Shown here in pieces: positions 33,056 through 45,221 of a stretch of 64,000 bases of DNA. The stretch comes from Panicum virgatum (taxonomy: Eukaryota; Streptophyta; Magnoliopsida; Poales; Poaceae): assembly GCF_016808335.1 (NCBI RefSeq), contig NC_053149.1, positions 29,943,339-30,007,338 of the forward strand, written 5' to 3'. How positions within the stretch are numbered: the stretch's first letter is position 1; each line of letters opens with the position of its first letter. The notes under the pieces are model-generated. The model did not search any database. It was not told the DNA's origin and saw only the letters and a program-made list of their open reading frames with translations. Both the position numbers and the translations under genes were made by a program.

Positions 33056-36000
33056 ACGCTGATCCAGTTGAGGAGCCCCAGTACCAGTACCTGGAGCAGC
33101 CATCTTCTGACCACTTTGAGCAGCAGCAGGAGCAGTACGAGGAAGGCAAGTATAACATGAACACCACCTATCATTTTAAATACATTTTCATACTGCATTT
33201 TAATACTGTATTGTAACACCTGGTTTATAAAAGAACATAAACCGAGCAATCATATACGTGCCAGGATCAAGTCACACGTATATACCACAGAATGAACAGT
33301 ATGTCATAGCACATATCACGTAAAAAGATATATTAGAGAGAATACGAATGTTATTTATTACAATAATGACAAAAATGTCTGATACAGCAGAAGCGAAGTA
33401 CAAAATACGAATAAAGCTCTCCGAAGCTGAAGCAGGGCGCCACAGGGACGTCGACTGGGAGACGAACACCTAGAAGTCCTCGTAGTCCTGGTAGCGCTGG
33501 ACGAACTCCCTCGTGTCGGCAGGAACTGAGCAGCAGTAGCGAAGCCAGAGGAAAAAGTAGAGAAGAGGCAAGAGTGAGTACACAACTTGTACTCAACAAG
33601 TATAACACAAACTATGAGGCTCTAGGCTGGCTGACTCAACTGCATTAGCTTTTAAGTGTTGGCAAAATTTTATTAAAGCTATTTACTACGAGTTGATGAA
33701 TTACCATTAACCCAGTTACATAGTAATTAATCAGGATTAATTAAGAAACTACTGGGAACCAAACCGAAACCAAGCCACCAAGGTAACCCCGAGAAGCACC
33801 TCCCTCGTCGGAAGGAGATAACTTCACTAATCAAAAGGAGGATCTGGGCCGCTCATAACCGTGAGCACGGCTAGTATACCAGTTTTACACTCTGCAGAGG
33901 TTGCACATCTTTACCCACAAGTCGTGAGCTACTGTAGCGAAAATGGCCTCTCATGCCATATTTCAATATAATGTTTTGGCGATTGATGACACACGCAACA
34001 CTTGAACTAATGTGTTTGCTTAGATGATATACTCAGGCTTTTAGGTTCAAGTGATGACAAAGAGAAGAGATGCGAAGCTAGGCCCGAAGGGCCGCCCCTA
34101 CGGGGGTTCCGCTACCGCAAAATGTACTCATCGGTGCAATGACAGAGATGGCCTGCGGGCTAGGGTTTGGCACCGGATGAACCGACGATAGGAAGTTTGA
34201 ATACGTCGGTGCAATGGCAGAAGCAGACCAAGAAAAATGCATACATCGGATGAACCGATGATGCACCGGTTAATGGCGTCGGTGCAGTTGTCCAGAGAGT
34301 TTGTTTTTCAAGGATCAGAGGACAGTTGCACTCACCGGTTAAACCGACGCTAATATTACATACACCGGTCGATTGCGTCGGTTGATTGCCCGTACACGTA
34401 ACGGCTAGTTTTCAGTGGGCAGTTTAGTATCACCGGTTAAACCGACGATGCCAATTTGGGGAGCATCGGATTAACCGGTGTTAAGCACATTTCTGGCAGC
34501 TTTTCTCCAACGGCTATTTTTGCTTGTGCTGCCTATATATACCCCAAGGCTGCACCATTTGAGAGTGCTGGAGTTCAAGGAAGTATACAAGAGCTAAAGA
34601 TCATCTCCAACCACCATAGAGCTTCATTGTACATCATATAGGCTTAAGCACACTTGTGAGAGTGCTTAGTGCTTGTAATAGGGATTAGTTCTTGCGAGAG
34701 CTCCCTTGAGAGAAGTCTTGCTGCGGCAAGCAACTTGTGATCCGTCGTGTGACCCTCCGTCTTGGTGTGGAGTGGCAACGACACTTTGTGCGGGGGAAGA
34801 GGAGGCCCCCTCCTTGGTGGAGAAGCTCCGTAGTGGATTTCGGCCGGGTGACCGAGAGAGACGGTGGCGGTGCACGAGACTCGGTGTCTTGTGGGCACTT
34901 GCCTTTGCTTGCCGGCATCGCCATTGGTGGCGTAGTGCAAGACGGTGATCGGAAGAGCCTCGGTGTCCCGTGGACGTAGGCGTTTATGCCGAACCACGTT
35001 ACATGACCGTGTCTACTCGGGAGTTTGCATCCCTCTTGCACTTACCTCTTTACTTACCGCATTACGTGTCCGCACTTACTCTACCTTGCATACCTTTACT
35101 TTCCTAGTTAGTTTGATTAGGATTAGCTAGGTTGCAAGTCTTTTTAGGGGTTAGTAGAGAGTAGCATAGATAAACCTTAGTCATAACTAGCATGCGTAGG
35201 ACGTGTTAGGTTTATCTTATGCAAGTAGTTTGAGCCCTAGGTTAAAAAGCGATTAGCGACCCTATTCACCCCCTCCCCCTCTAGGGTCGGACACCCCGGT
35301 GATCCTTACAGCTACGCCAGTTGTTCATCACACTTCCTTAGGTGAGATGGCCAGCGACTCACTACGAGGCCTTTACAAAGAATCTCGTTGGTAAGGCGTA
35401 ACCGCGAGAGATAGGTCAGCGACGATGGGGCCCACCTCCGGGGGTACAAGCACAGGAGCGCAATCCAAGCACAGACCAAGCCGGAGGAGCAGGGACCATT
35501 GAAGCTTACTACTCTTGCCCCGCAGATAAGTTACTCCAAACCAAAAGGATCTAATTATTACGCCAAGTCTATCCCATTCTAGCCTTGTGGTAGCGCTGTT
35601 GTCCCAGGTTGTCGCTCTATGAACCGGTCCTTATGGAGAGTGGTCAACCAAGCACTAAGCACCGTGCTGGCCCCCTAAACCATGTTTCTAAAAAACATAT
35701 TTTAACGAGAAGTGAGCCACTCAAGCCACACAGAGTGCCACTCTCAGAATTAAATTCAAGTAAACCATTAATCAAATTAATTAAAAAGGACCAGAGTGTG
35801 TTATAGCGCAGCAACCTAGCACAACTAACCATAATGCAACCCAAGGATATATATAAAGGATATAAAGTGGCTAGGAAATCCTTAAAGGCATACAGTATTA
35901 AAATGCAGTATGAAAATGTATTTAAAAGTGATGGGTTGTTCATGTTATACTTGCCTTCCTCGTACTGCTCTGGCTGCTGCTCAAACTGATCCGAAGACGG

Positions 36001-38882
36001 CTGCTCTGGGTACTGGTACTGGGGCTCCTCAGATGGATCAACGTCTACTCACGAACACATGGCCAAAACAATGCACAATAATAAGCATACAAGCAAACTC
36101 TAACAAAAACTAAAGAACAGTACATCAATACATGAAAACAGCACACTAAACTAGTTTAAAACTATTCTACGCGTCACAACGATCGCGTGGACATAAAGAA
36201 CGCTAAAAACGGAGCTAAAACGCGTATTCTAGGCCAAAAACAAGGTTCAGGGGCTTATTTGCAATAAAAACAGGGTTCCAGGGACTTTTCTACTAAAACC
36301 GAGGGCTAAAACGTAAATAAACGTTAACTCCAGGGTCTAACTCATAAAAGAACCAGGGCTGGACGGCGGGTTTAAATCTGGTAAAACTCAGGGGGCTACG
36401 CGTTAAAATCAGGACCTCTGCGTAAATATTTTTGAACAAGTTCGGACTGCGGGTTGATTTCAACAGAACCGGGGGTCTCTTTAACAAAAGTACTGGCCGA
36501 ACCGGTACGCGCGGTTTCTGGCCGCTGGATCTAGATCTGAGGGTCTAGATCTAATGGATCCCAGACCTAATCTGGCGCGTTGATCCAAGATCCGGCGGTC
36601 CGGGGCAAAGGGGCGCGGGGTGGCGGCGGAACGTCGCCGGAGAAACCTTCCCCGCGGCGGCGCCTCGCCGGAGAGGCCCGAAATCGGCCATCCTGGGGTC
36701 GAATCGACGGTTTATTGGGTCGGGAGGACTCCACGCAACATGCGTGATCCACTGGGAGGTTTTCCGGGGTCTCTCGGGGCTACAACTACCAAATTCTAGC
36801 GCCAAAAGGAGCGGGAGGAGTTGCGGGTGCTCACCAGGCTCGGAAACGAAGGAAAGGGCCGGGCGAAGTCGATGGCGAGGCTGACCGGCGGCGGAGCGGG
36901 GACGGTGATCGCGGGCGGGGTTTGGCGGCCGTCCTCCGGGCGCCTGGACTCCGCGGGTCGGCTCGTGGGGCACCTGCGGTGGTGTCACGAGGTCAGGATG
37001 GGCTGAAAGCCACCGGTGGCGATGGAAATGCCTCGGCGGAGCTGCTTACCGGTGGTGGGCGCTCTGCTCTGGCAAGGCGGCGGCGCTAGGGTTTGCGGCG
37101 CTGCGGATTGGGGGTGGATGGGTGCAGGGGAAGGCTCGGGCCCCTATTTGTAAGGCGGCGGCCAACCTGGGCGTGCGTGCCCGGGATGGAACCTCGCCGA
37201 GATTTGCGGGCGGGGATCTCGGCCGGGCGTTGCGGGAGGAGGAGGATAGACCTGGCGAGCGGGCCCAGGCTGGCAGCGAGTGGGTGGAGCTGGCGTGTGG
37301 GGCCGGGCTGCAGCGGGAAGGCGCGGGCGGCAGGTGGGCCAGGGGCGTCGGCGGGAGCGGCCGCGAGCGCGTGGGAGAAGCTGGGCGCTGGGCTGCTGCG
37401 AGCGGGAGCGCGGGGCGGGCCGGGCCGCGTGACGCGGGGCAGGCCGGGAAGCGGGCTGGCCGGGGGATTGGGCCGCGCATGGGGTTTGCTGGGCCGAGCG
37501 GGGAAGAGAGAGCTGGGCCGCGCTGGCTGGGCTGCGGCGGTTGAGGTTTGGGCCGGGTTTCAAGCTGGGTTGGGTTTTTCTAGTTTTGGGTTTTCTCTTC
37601 CTTTCTATTTCTAAACTTTTCTTCTCCTAATTCAAACAAGGTTTGAATTCAAATACAAATTTGAATTCAACCACACTCAAATAAAAGCATGCACCAGCAT
37701 GAATGCAACAACAAAGTTTTAACCTTAGACAAAATTTTAATAACTTAATGGAACAAAATTAGATTAAAAATGCCAACTAAACACAATAAACCTTAGAAAT
37801 TTAAATAAAGCCAATTAAATTTATTAATAAATGCTGAAATTTAAATTAGGGTGTTACATGTATGCCTATAAGGATTTCCTAGCCACTTTATATCCTTTAT
37901 ATATATCCTTTGGGTTGTATTTTGGTTAGTTGTGCTAGGTGTCGTGCTATAACACACTTGGTCCTTTTTAATTAATTTGATTAATGGTATATGCAACTTA
38001 ATTCTGAGAGTGGCCCTCTGTGTGGCTTGAGTAGCTCACATGTCGTTAAAATTGGTTTTGATAGAAACATGGTTTAGGGGGCCAGCACGGTGCTTACTGC
38101 CTGGTTGGCCACTCTCCATAAGGACCGGTTCATAGAGCGACAACCTGGGACAACAGCGCTACCACAAGACTGGAATGGGACGGTCTTGGCTTACTAATTA
38201 GGTCATTTTGGTTCGGGAGTAACTTACCGACGGGGCATGGGGGGTGGTGAGCTTCAATGGTGGCCAGGCTATGAGGCTTGGTCTGTGTACCCCTCGAGGT
38301 GGTTACCATCGTTGCGGAGCCTGATTCCTTAGTGGTTACACCTTACCAACGTGTCCTTTGTAACGGCCTCGTAGTGAGTCGCTAGTCATCTCACCTAAGG
38401 AAGTGTGATGAACAACTAGCACAGCTCACGACTTGTGGGTAAAGATGTGCAACCTCTGCAGAGTGTAAAACTGGTATACTAGCCGTGCTCACGGTCATGA
38501 GCGGCCCAGATCCTCCTTTTGATTAGTGGGGTTATCTCCTTCCGATGAGGGGGGTGCCTCTCGGGGTTTCCTTGGTGGTTTCGGTTTGGTTCTCAGTAGT
38601 AACATGATTAATCTTGATTAATTATTATGTAACTGGGTTTATGGTAATTCATCAACTTGTAGTAAATAGCTTTAATAAAATTTTGCCAAGACTTAAAAGC
38701 TAATGCAGTTGAGTCAGCCAACCTTAGAGCCTCATAGTTTGTGTTATACTTGTTGAGTACAAGTTGTGTACACACTCTTGCCTCTTCTCTACTTTTTCCT
38801 CTTGGGGATACTCTACTGCTGCTCAGTTCCTGCCGACGCGAGGGAGTTCGCTCAGCGCTTCCAGGACTACGAGGACTTCTAG
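33056..38882 (+). CDS. Spliced LTR ORF, F left LTR (exons 33056-33145 and 38827-38882), split by I
   Basis: The 90-base exon reads ADPVEEPQYQYLEQPSSDHF then EQQQEQYEE and ends GAAG|GCAAGT. The 56-base last exon reads VPADAREFAQRFQDYEDF-stop. Both frames are open. Solo LTR I lies in the intron, making it about 5.7 kb. Compared with A there are several amino-acid changes but no indel. Product unknown. Confidence 0.5.
33470..36044 (-). CDS. Spliced LTR ORF of solo LTR I (exons 36044-35955 and 33525-33470), split by K
   Basis: Minus strand. The 90-base exon after GAGTAG reads VDPSEEPQYQYPEQPSSDQF then EQQPEQYEE, with donor GAAG|GCAAGT. The 56-base last exon reads VPADTREFVQRYQDYEDF-stop after CTGCTGCTCAG. 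Copia-like LTR K sits in the intron. Both exons are intact although the element's internal region is gone. Confidence 0.5.
34171..34480 (+). repeat. Array of imperfect 17-base palindromes in K's promoter region
   Basis: Copies of CAYCGGNTNAACCGRYG at 34171, 34244, 34333, 34431 and 34464. Related half-sites (CACCGGTTAATGGCGTCGGT, CACCGGTCGATTGCGTCGGT) lie between them. They occupy the region upstream of the TATA box, the usual place for LTR enhancers. Confidence 0.8.
34533..34541 (+). promoter_or_regulatory. TATA box of Copia-type LTR K
   Basis: CTATATATA followed by CCCC, about 50 bases after the last palindromic repeat. Confidence 0.7.
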
Positions 38883-39137
38883 GAGTTCGTTTCCTAGTCG
38901 ACGTCCCTGTGGCGCCCTGCTTCCAAGAGTTTCTCGTATATGTTTTATGCTTCCGCATACTCTGTATCAGACATTTATGTCATTAATGTAATAAATAACT
39001 TTCGTACTCGCTTTATTATATCTTTGTACGTGATATGTGCTGTGATATACTGTTCATTCTGTTCTATATACGTGTGACTTGATCCTGGCACGTATATGAT
39101 TGCTCGGTTTATGTCCTTTTATAAACCGGGTGTTTCA

Positions 39138-39739
39138 GAGTGGTATCAGAGCCGTATCGACTGTAGGATGAAAGCCTAGATAGAACTGGTTGAGTTTTAA
39201 GTCTTCTTCTCTCTCAGCCTTGTCTGCTGAAGCTATTTTGCTATTATACCCCTTGAATTCCAAGATTCTCACTCGTCTTGCTTTGATTTCTCTCCATAAA
39301 ATAGTTTTCCGTAGATTCTGGCCTGGAGTAAGTCGTCTGACCATCATAGGTGTAAGCTAGATGACCCCTTTATAATAATACGATAGAACGATCTGCGACG
39401 CGTTGTGTTAGTCGAGTTGTGTGTTAAACTCGGCTAAAGTATAAATTTGAATGCTTGTGCTTATGCAAATGTCTGATTTGGATTTTTGGTTGATTGCATA
39501 GCTTAGTAGTTAAACTTTGTTTAATGAAAATCAGTCCTAAGTTAAAGTTAATTAATTAATAAATTGAGTTAGATCGTTGGGGGTAAAACCATCCACTCTA
39601 TTCCCTCTACCTTATCATGCCATGGGTTTCCCCGGTCTTGTTTGTTGAGGAGGCTAGTGCGAAGAGGATGTGATATCCCGAAATTCACCGACAAGGACGT
39701 CACCGACGAGGACGTCGGTTTCTGTAAGGGGGTAGGATT
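39138..39739 (+). other. Short internal region of element F
   Basis: 602 bases between composite LTRs. Primer-binding site TGGTATCAGAGC lies at 39141-39152, then a leader like that of J and H. At about 39619-39672 is a remnant of RT (PWVSPVLFVEEASAKRM, compare [18 protein letters not shown] in A) ending in a stop. Two tandem 15-mers ACCGACRAGGACGTC follow, then the polypurine tract. There is no functional ORF. This is the only part of F not duplicated. Confidence 0.8.
39722..39739 (+). other. Outer polypurine tract of element F
   Basis: CTGTAAGGGGGTAGGATT directly before the right LTR start (TGGAACACCC, one base off TGTAACACCC). This is where plus-strand synthesis must have started to give F's observed ends. 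Confidence 0.8.
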
Positions 39740-39774
39740 TGGAACACCCTACCAAAAGGCAAGCAGCAGAAGTA

Positions 39775-40555
39775 ATGCAAGAAGTGATGTTAAGTTCACA
39801 GGGAGGTCAACCAAGTAGCGTCATTCACCTCCACCGCAAGTGCTACAAATGCGGACAAAAAGGTCATTATGCCAAAAGTTGTCCACAGAAGCGCCCGTCA
39901 CCGGTAGCACTAGTCCAGGACCTTTCACCAGTTCCGCGTACCAGTGGTGACGAGACCGACCTTATTTTCCGGGAACTGCTCCAAGCAAGATGCTCAGAAT
40001 GATCAAGCTCAGCAGCAGGTGATACCAGTGTGCAGTGATCGTACGAAGCATGAGCAATCCAAGAAGGGGCCAAAAGAGTACCTCCAGGGTAGAGTTCACC
40101 ATGTGTCAGCAGAAACCATTCGGGATAATAGTCCAGTCATTCTTGGTATGCTCCTAGTCAACTCTTTCCCAGCCTCAGTGTTGATAGACCCTCGTGCTAC
40201 ACATTCATTCATCAGCACGCAGTTTGCTGCTAAGCATGGGATATTGAAGCTTCCCATGAGGAAGAGAATGGTCGTCAAATCATCAGAAAAAGAAAAGATC
40301 TCCAGTTACATATGTCCTCGAGTCAGCATGAGGATAGGCGAGGCAACCTTCCCTGAGGACCTTATTGTGATGGAGTCAATAGGAATCGACATCATTCTTG
40401 GTCAAAATTGGTCAGATCGAAACAAACTTGTGATGCAGCCTACCAAAAGAATGGTAAAGGTCCAGACCTCGTCTGGAGAGCGAATTGAGCATGAGGTTCA
40501 ACATACTTCCAACTCAAGACATGCGGGTGTGAGAATCCAACTCAGGAGTGAGTAG
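39775..40555 (+). pseudogene. Second copy of F's zinc-knuckle/dead-protease gene, frameshifted
   Basis: Near-identical to 30014-30793, with knuckle CYKCGQKGHYAKSC and the same D-P-R active site. An extra T near 39967 (TTATTTTCC against TTATTTCC) shifts the frame after ETDLI. The protease part from 39968 onward is in a different frame and otherwise open to the same stop. Confidence 0.8.
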
Positions 40556-43500
40556 AACTTAATCCCATCCTTGTTTCTCTTTGCTAGCCAGCCCAGAATC
40601 TCAGAACGAGATTCCTGTAAGGGGGTAGGATTTGTAACACCCTAAGTTAAATTTCAATATTTAATAATAAATTTAATTGGCTTTATTTAAATTTCTAAGG
40701 TTTATTGTGTTTAGTATGGCATTTAATCCAATATTTGATCCTCAAGTAATTAAAATTTTATCATAGGTTAAACTTTGTTGCTGCATTCATGTTGGAGCAT
40801 TTATTTTATTTGCTTGTGTGCATAAGGTTGTTGAATTCAAATTTTGAATTTGAATTCGAATACATATAGTTTGAGTTGAGTTTGAATAGGAAAAAGAAAA
40901 AGAGAGAGAAAATGGAATTAGAAGAAACCCAACCCATAGCAGCCCAAAACCAGGAAGCAGCCCATCCGGTTCCAACCCTTTCCTCTCCACACCCGGCCCT
41001 CCCCCAGCGCGACCCACACCCCCTGGCCCAGCAGGCACCGCATAGCCGTTGTCTCTCCATGCATGGTCCAGCCCAGTGCTCGGGCCCAGCGTTCTTTTCC
41101 CCCGGCCTGCCCCGTGCCACGCGACCGGAGCATCGCCCCGCGCTCGCTCACCTCCGCTCGGCCTGCTCCACCCGCACGCCACGCGCGTTGCCAGCTTCCT
41201 CTCCTCCGTCCCGCTGCCACACCGGTCCCGCATGTCAGCGCCTCCCTCCGTAGCCGCGTAGCGCGCTCCCCACCTTCGACTGACAGGCCGGCCCCACGCC
41301 CTACTCGCCCCACCTGGCAGCCATCGCAGCTGCGTCCCGCGCCCGCCGTTCACTCGCTGACCACGCGGCCCCACCGGTCAGTTTCATCTCCCTCCTCATC
41401 CCGTGTCCCCCGCTCGCGCGCGCAACGGAATCCCGAGATCTTTGCCGGCTTCCTTTCCTGGGCACGCCTACCCAAGATGCCCGGGCCTTCTTTAAACGCA
41501 CCCACGACCCCCCCCCCCTGCGTCGCATCTCGCCACCACAGACGCCCCAAACCCTAGCCTCGGCCGCCTTGTTTTGCTCCGCCCGGAGCAGAGCTCTGCG
41601 CCTCCGTGGGCGCGCCGCTCCTCGGCCTCCCAGCCTCCACCGGCCGCCACAGGATCTCCTTGGTGGCCCCAGGAGCATCACCAGCCGCCTTCACATCCCC
41701 TTGCTCCGCGCTCGCTCGGGATTTCCAGCCGGACCCGCCTTAGGTGAGCGCTGCCGCCCCTACGATTTCCTCGCCGCCGGCGACTTCGAAGGCCCCCTGA
41801 CCCCTCTAGCATCCCCGTAGGAGCTTCACGAGTTGAACCATCGGATCCAGAGACCCGGAGGACCTACGCAGCACCCCGTCCGCGAACACGGCCTCCACTC
41901 TGCCGCCAGTCGTCGACGCCGACCGTCCTGCGCCGCTTCCCCGCTCGATCTGAGCCTTGGTGAGCTACACCCCAAACCCCCCCTTCTTCTACGCCCGTTC
42001 CCGTAGCCCGTGGCGCACCCTAGGTGCTCGGACGCCGCACGCCGGCAAGCCCTGCTGCGCCGAGCCGCCCCACCGCCATGCACCTTGCCATGACCCCCTG
42101 CAGCACACCACTACCCACCCTAGTGGACCACGCGTGTCGTGCACCTTCTTTTGCACCAAACTGCAGGCCAAACGGCCCTTGGTAGCGCCTAATCCTCCTA
42201 CTCCGGCGAGCCTCCGCGCAGCGCCGCCGCGCGCTACCAGTTGAACCGCCGCCCAGCGTGCCCAATCTCGTCGATCCGTTCGATCTAGAACGAACAGCCC
42301 TGATTAGAACGGCGACCCCCTTTGATCCTAGCCACCAGATCTGGATCTGACGGCCCAGATCTGAACGTACCCCTTCGCCTGGCCATTTTGTTGAAGAGCC
42401 CCTTGGTTTCTCAGTAATCAACCCGCACTCCTTTGTAGTTCAAAAATAATTGCAGTTAGGCCCAAAACTTTGCAATAACCCCCCTGAACTTCCTGGAAAT
42501 AGTACCCACCGTCCAGGCCCACTGATTTTGCACGCTAGCCCTTGTATCTAACCTTTAATTATGTTTTAGTCCTCGGTTTTGCCCAGAAACCCCCTGGAAC
42601 TCTGTTTTCCTTACAAATAAGCCCCTAGAACTTGTTTTTAGCCTAGATTATGTGTTTTAACTCCGTTTTAGGCGTTCTTTATGTCCACGCGATCGTTGTA
42701 ATGCGTAGAATAGTTTCAGACTAGTTTAGTGTGCTGTTTCCATGTATTGATGTACTGTTTCTTAGTTTTTGTTAGTGTTTGCTTGTATGCTTATTGTTGT
42801 GCATTGTTTTGGCCATGTGTTCGTGAGAAGATGCTGATCCAGTTGAGGAGCCCCAGTACCAGTACCCGGAGCAGCCGTCTTCTGACCACTTTGAGCAGTA
42901 GCAGGAGCAGTACGAGGAAGGCAAGTATAACATGAACACCACCTATAACACACTAAATTCTGTTGTGCTAGGGGATATATATATCCTTTGGGTTGCATTT
43001 TGGTTAGTTGTGCTAGGTGTTGCGCTATAACACACTTGGTCCTTTTTAATTAATTTGATTAATGGTCTATGCAACTTAATTCTGAGAGTGGCCCTCTGTG
43101 TGGCTTGAGTGGCTCACGTCTCGTTAAAATTGGTTTTGATAGAAACATGGTTTAGGGGGCCAACACGGTGCTTACTGCCTGGTTGGTGTAACACCCTAAT
43201 TTAAATTCCAGCATTTAATAATAAATTTAATTGGCTTTATTTAAATTTCTAAGGATTATTGTGTTTAGCCATGCATTTAATTTAATTTTGTTTCACAAGT
43301 AATTAAAAATTTGTCTAAGTTTAAAAAAAATTTGTGTTGCATTCATGCTGGTGCATACTTTTACTTGAGTGTGGTTTGAATTCAAATTTATATTTGAATT
43401 CAAACTTTGTTTGAATTAGGAATAGAAAAGTTTAGTAATAGAAAAGAGAGAGAAAGGAAACTCAACCAAACCCAACAACCGGGCCCAACCCAACTCCCTC

Positions 43501-43885
43501 TCCTTTTCTCGCGCCCGGGCCGACCCAGCCTTTCCTCCTGGCCTAGCTCTTTTTCCCCCCCGAGCCCACTCGCGAGCGGCCCACCTCCTCCCCTTCAGCT
43601 CCGCTCGGCCTCCCATCCCGCGCAGCGGCCCGACATGGGCTTCAGCCCACGCCCCCGCCTTCACCCGCTCAGCAACGGCCTGCACGCGCCCCCGCCCCTG
43701 CCACCTGGGCCCGCACGACAGCCAGCCTTCGCTCACCGCCCACGCATCGCCCCTCTCCTCCCGCCGCTGACCCGTGGGCCCCGCCCGCCAGCTTCGTCTT
43801 CCTCGCGCAACCGAAGCCGAGATCCCCGGCCCCGATCGCGCCGGCCTTCCAACCACGGGCGCGCACGCCCAGGTCACCCGCCGGC

Positions 43886-43953
43886 CTTTAATTAGCACCC
43901 CACGGACCCCCCGCATCCCATCCCGCTAGCGCCGCCGCGCCCCGCAAACCCTA
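43886..43953 (+). promoter_or_regulatory. Core promoter and telo-box of J's 5' LTR
   Basis: CTTTAATTA at 43886-43894 and AAACCCTA at 43946-43953 in a GC-rich setting. The same arrangement recurs in A (TATA-like near 23063, telo-box 23115), F (31729 and 31781; 41549) and J's 3' LTR (telo-box 52604-52611). Confidence 0.5.
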
Positions 43954-45221
43954 GCTGCCCCTCCCCTCGCTCCGTGAGAGCAGACCACCGCGCCGCCGCG
44001 GCCACGCCGCACCCCAGATCGCCATTTGCCGCGCCGCAGCTTCGCCAAGGCCCCGCGACCCTCCTTGGAACCACAGCTCCAAGGTTTTCGCCACGTCGCG
44101 CTGGGATTTTTGACCCGAAGCCATCCCCGCCGGTGAGTCCACTCCCGAGCAATTGCTCGCCGCCGTAGGATCTTGGACCCCTCTGACCCCTTGTTCTTCT
44201 CCCCAGTGACGCCACGAGTCGAAACCTGCAGCCAGACACCCGGAGGACCGCCGCAGCGCCCCTGTCCACGGACTCCGACCCACCGCCGCCGCTAACCTTC
44301 GCCGACGACCCACCTACGCCGCAACTCCGGCCACCCCAACCTCTCGGTGAGCACCGCCTGGTCTCCCCTTTCCTTTGCACCTGTTGTCCTAGATCGTAGG
44401 CCGCTATAGCGCTTAGAACCCCGCTCGCCGGCGAGAGTCTCCTCGCCGACCCGCCGCCGCAGGGCCAGCGCCGCCACGGACGTTCTCCAGCCCCGCCAAG
44501 GCCACCAGTGCGTCACTCATGCCGCGCATGTGCTCCACGGCCAAGCCACGGTCCAAACCGAGCCTGGGAGCACCGGATTGGCCTTCTCTAGCAAGTCCCG
44601 AGCCGCACCGCCGCGGGATTTGTCGCCGGCGGTGGCGCGCCGCCGTTCCCCCGTGCCCCTTTCACTCCAGCCGTCAGATCCGTAACCGACGGGTCAGATT
44701 AGATCCAAAAGCCCAACCCCGCTGAGCCATCAGATCTAAATCTAACGGCCCAGATCTGCGCGTACCCCTTCGGCCCGGCTCTTTTTCTAAAGAGACCCTC
44801 ATCTTTTGCCAAATCAACCCGCGGTCCATAGCCTTTGAAAATAATTACAGTTTAGTCCCATCTTCAACAACTAGCCCCCTGGGTTTCTTTAAAATAGGAC
44901 CCGCCGTCCAGATTCGTTCTTTTTGCGGGTTAGACCCTGAAGCTTTAGTTTAATTACGTTTTAGTCCCCGGTTTTTGCAGAAAACCCCCTGGAACCTTAG
45001 ATTTCTTGTAGATAAGCCCCTGAACCTTGTTTTTAGCCTAGATTTTGCGTTTTAGCTCCGTTTTTAGCGTTCTTTATATCCACGCGATCGATGTAACGCG
45101 TAGAACAGTTTAGGCTTAGTTTTTCTTGCTGTTTTTATGTATTGATGTACTGTTTCTTAGTTTTCGTTAGTGTTTGTATGCTTATTATTGTGCATTGTTT
45201 TGGCCATGTGTTCGTGAGTAG

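Larger units (their letters stand above)
33933..35310 (+). mobile_element. Element K: Copia-type solo LTR (1378 bases) inserted in I
   Basis: TGTAGCGAAA...CCTTACA with perfect TSD GCTAC (33928-33932 and 35311-35315). The 3' end (TATTCACCCCCTCCCCCTCT near 35266) is typical of plant Copia LTRs, as I recall of the SIRE/Maximus group. A TATA box lies at 34533-34541. No primer site or coding region is present, so this is a solo LTR. Orientation follows from the TATA box and the C-rich end. It is the innermost insertion on this branch. Confidence 0.85.
33212..37858 (-). mobile_element. Element I: minus-strand solo LTR inserted in F's left LTR
   Basis: Ends TGTAACACCTGG at 33212 and GGGTGTTACA at 37858, flanked by perfect TSD TGTAT (33207-33211 and 37859-37863). 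Discounting K it is about 3.26 kb. No internal region is present, so it is a solo LTR left by recombination between the two LTRs of an element. On the minus strand it has a telo-box (37094-37087) and the spliced ORF. It lies inverted inside a related LTR. Confidence 0.92.
29979..39137 (+). repeat. Left composite LTR of element F (interrupted by I)
   Basis: 29979-30870 is the gag-protease block; 30856-30870 is an embedded polypurine tract; 30871-39137 is a standard LTR ending GGGTGTTTCA (one base off GGGTGTTACA). Discounting I and one TSD copy (33212-37863), the length is 4507 bases. TATA-like CTTTAAAC lies near 31729 and telo-box AAACCCTA at 31781-31788. Confidence 0.85.
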
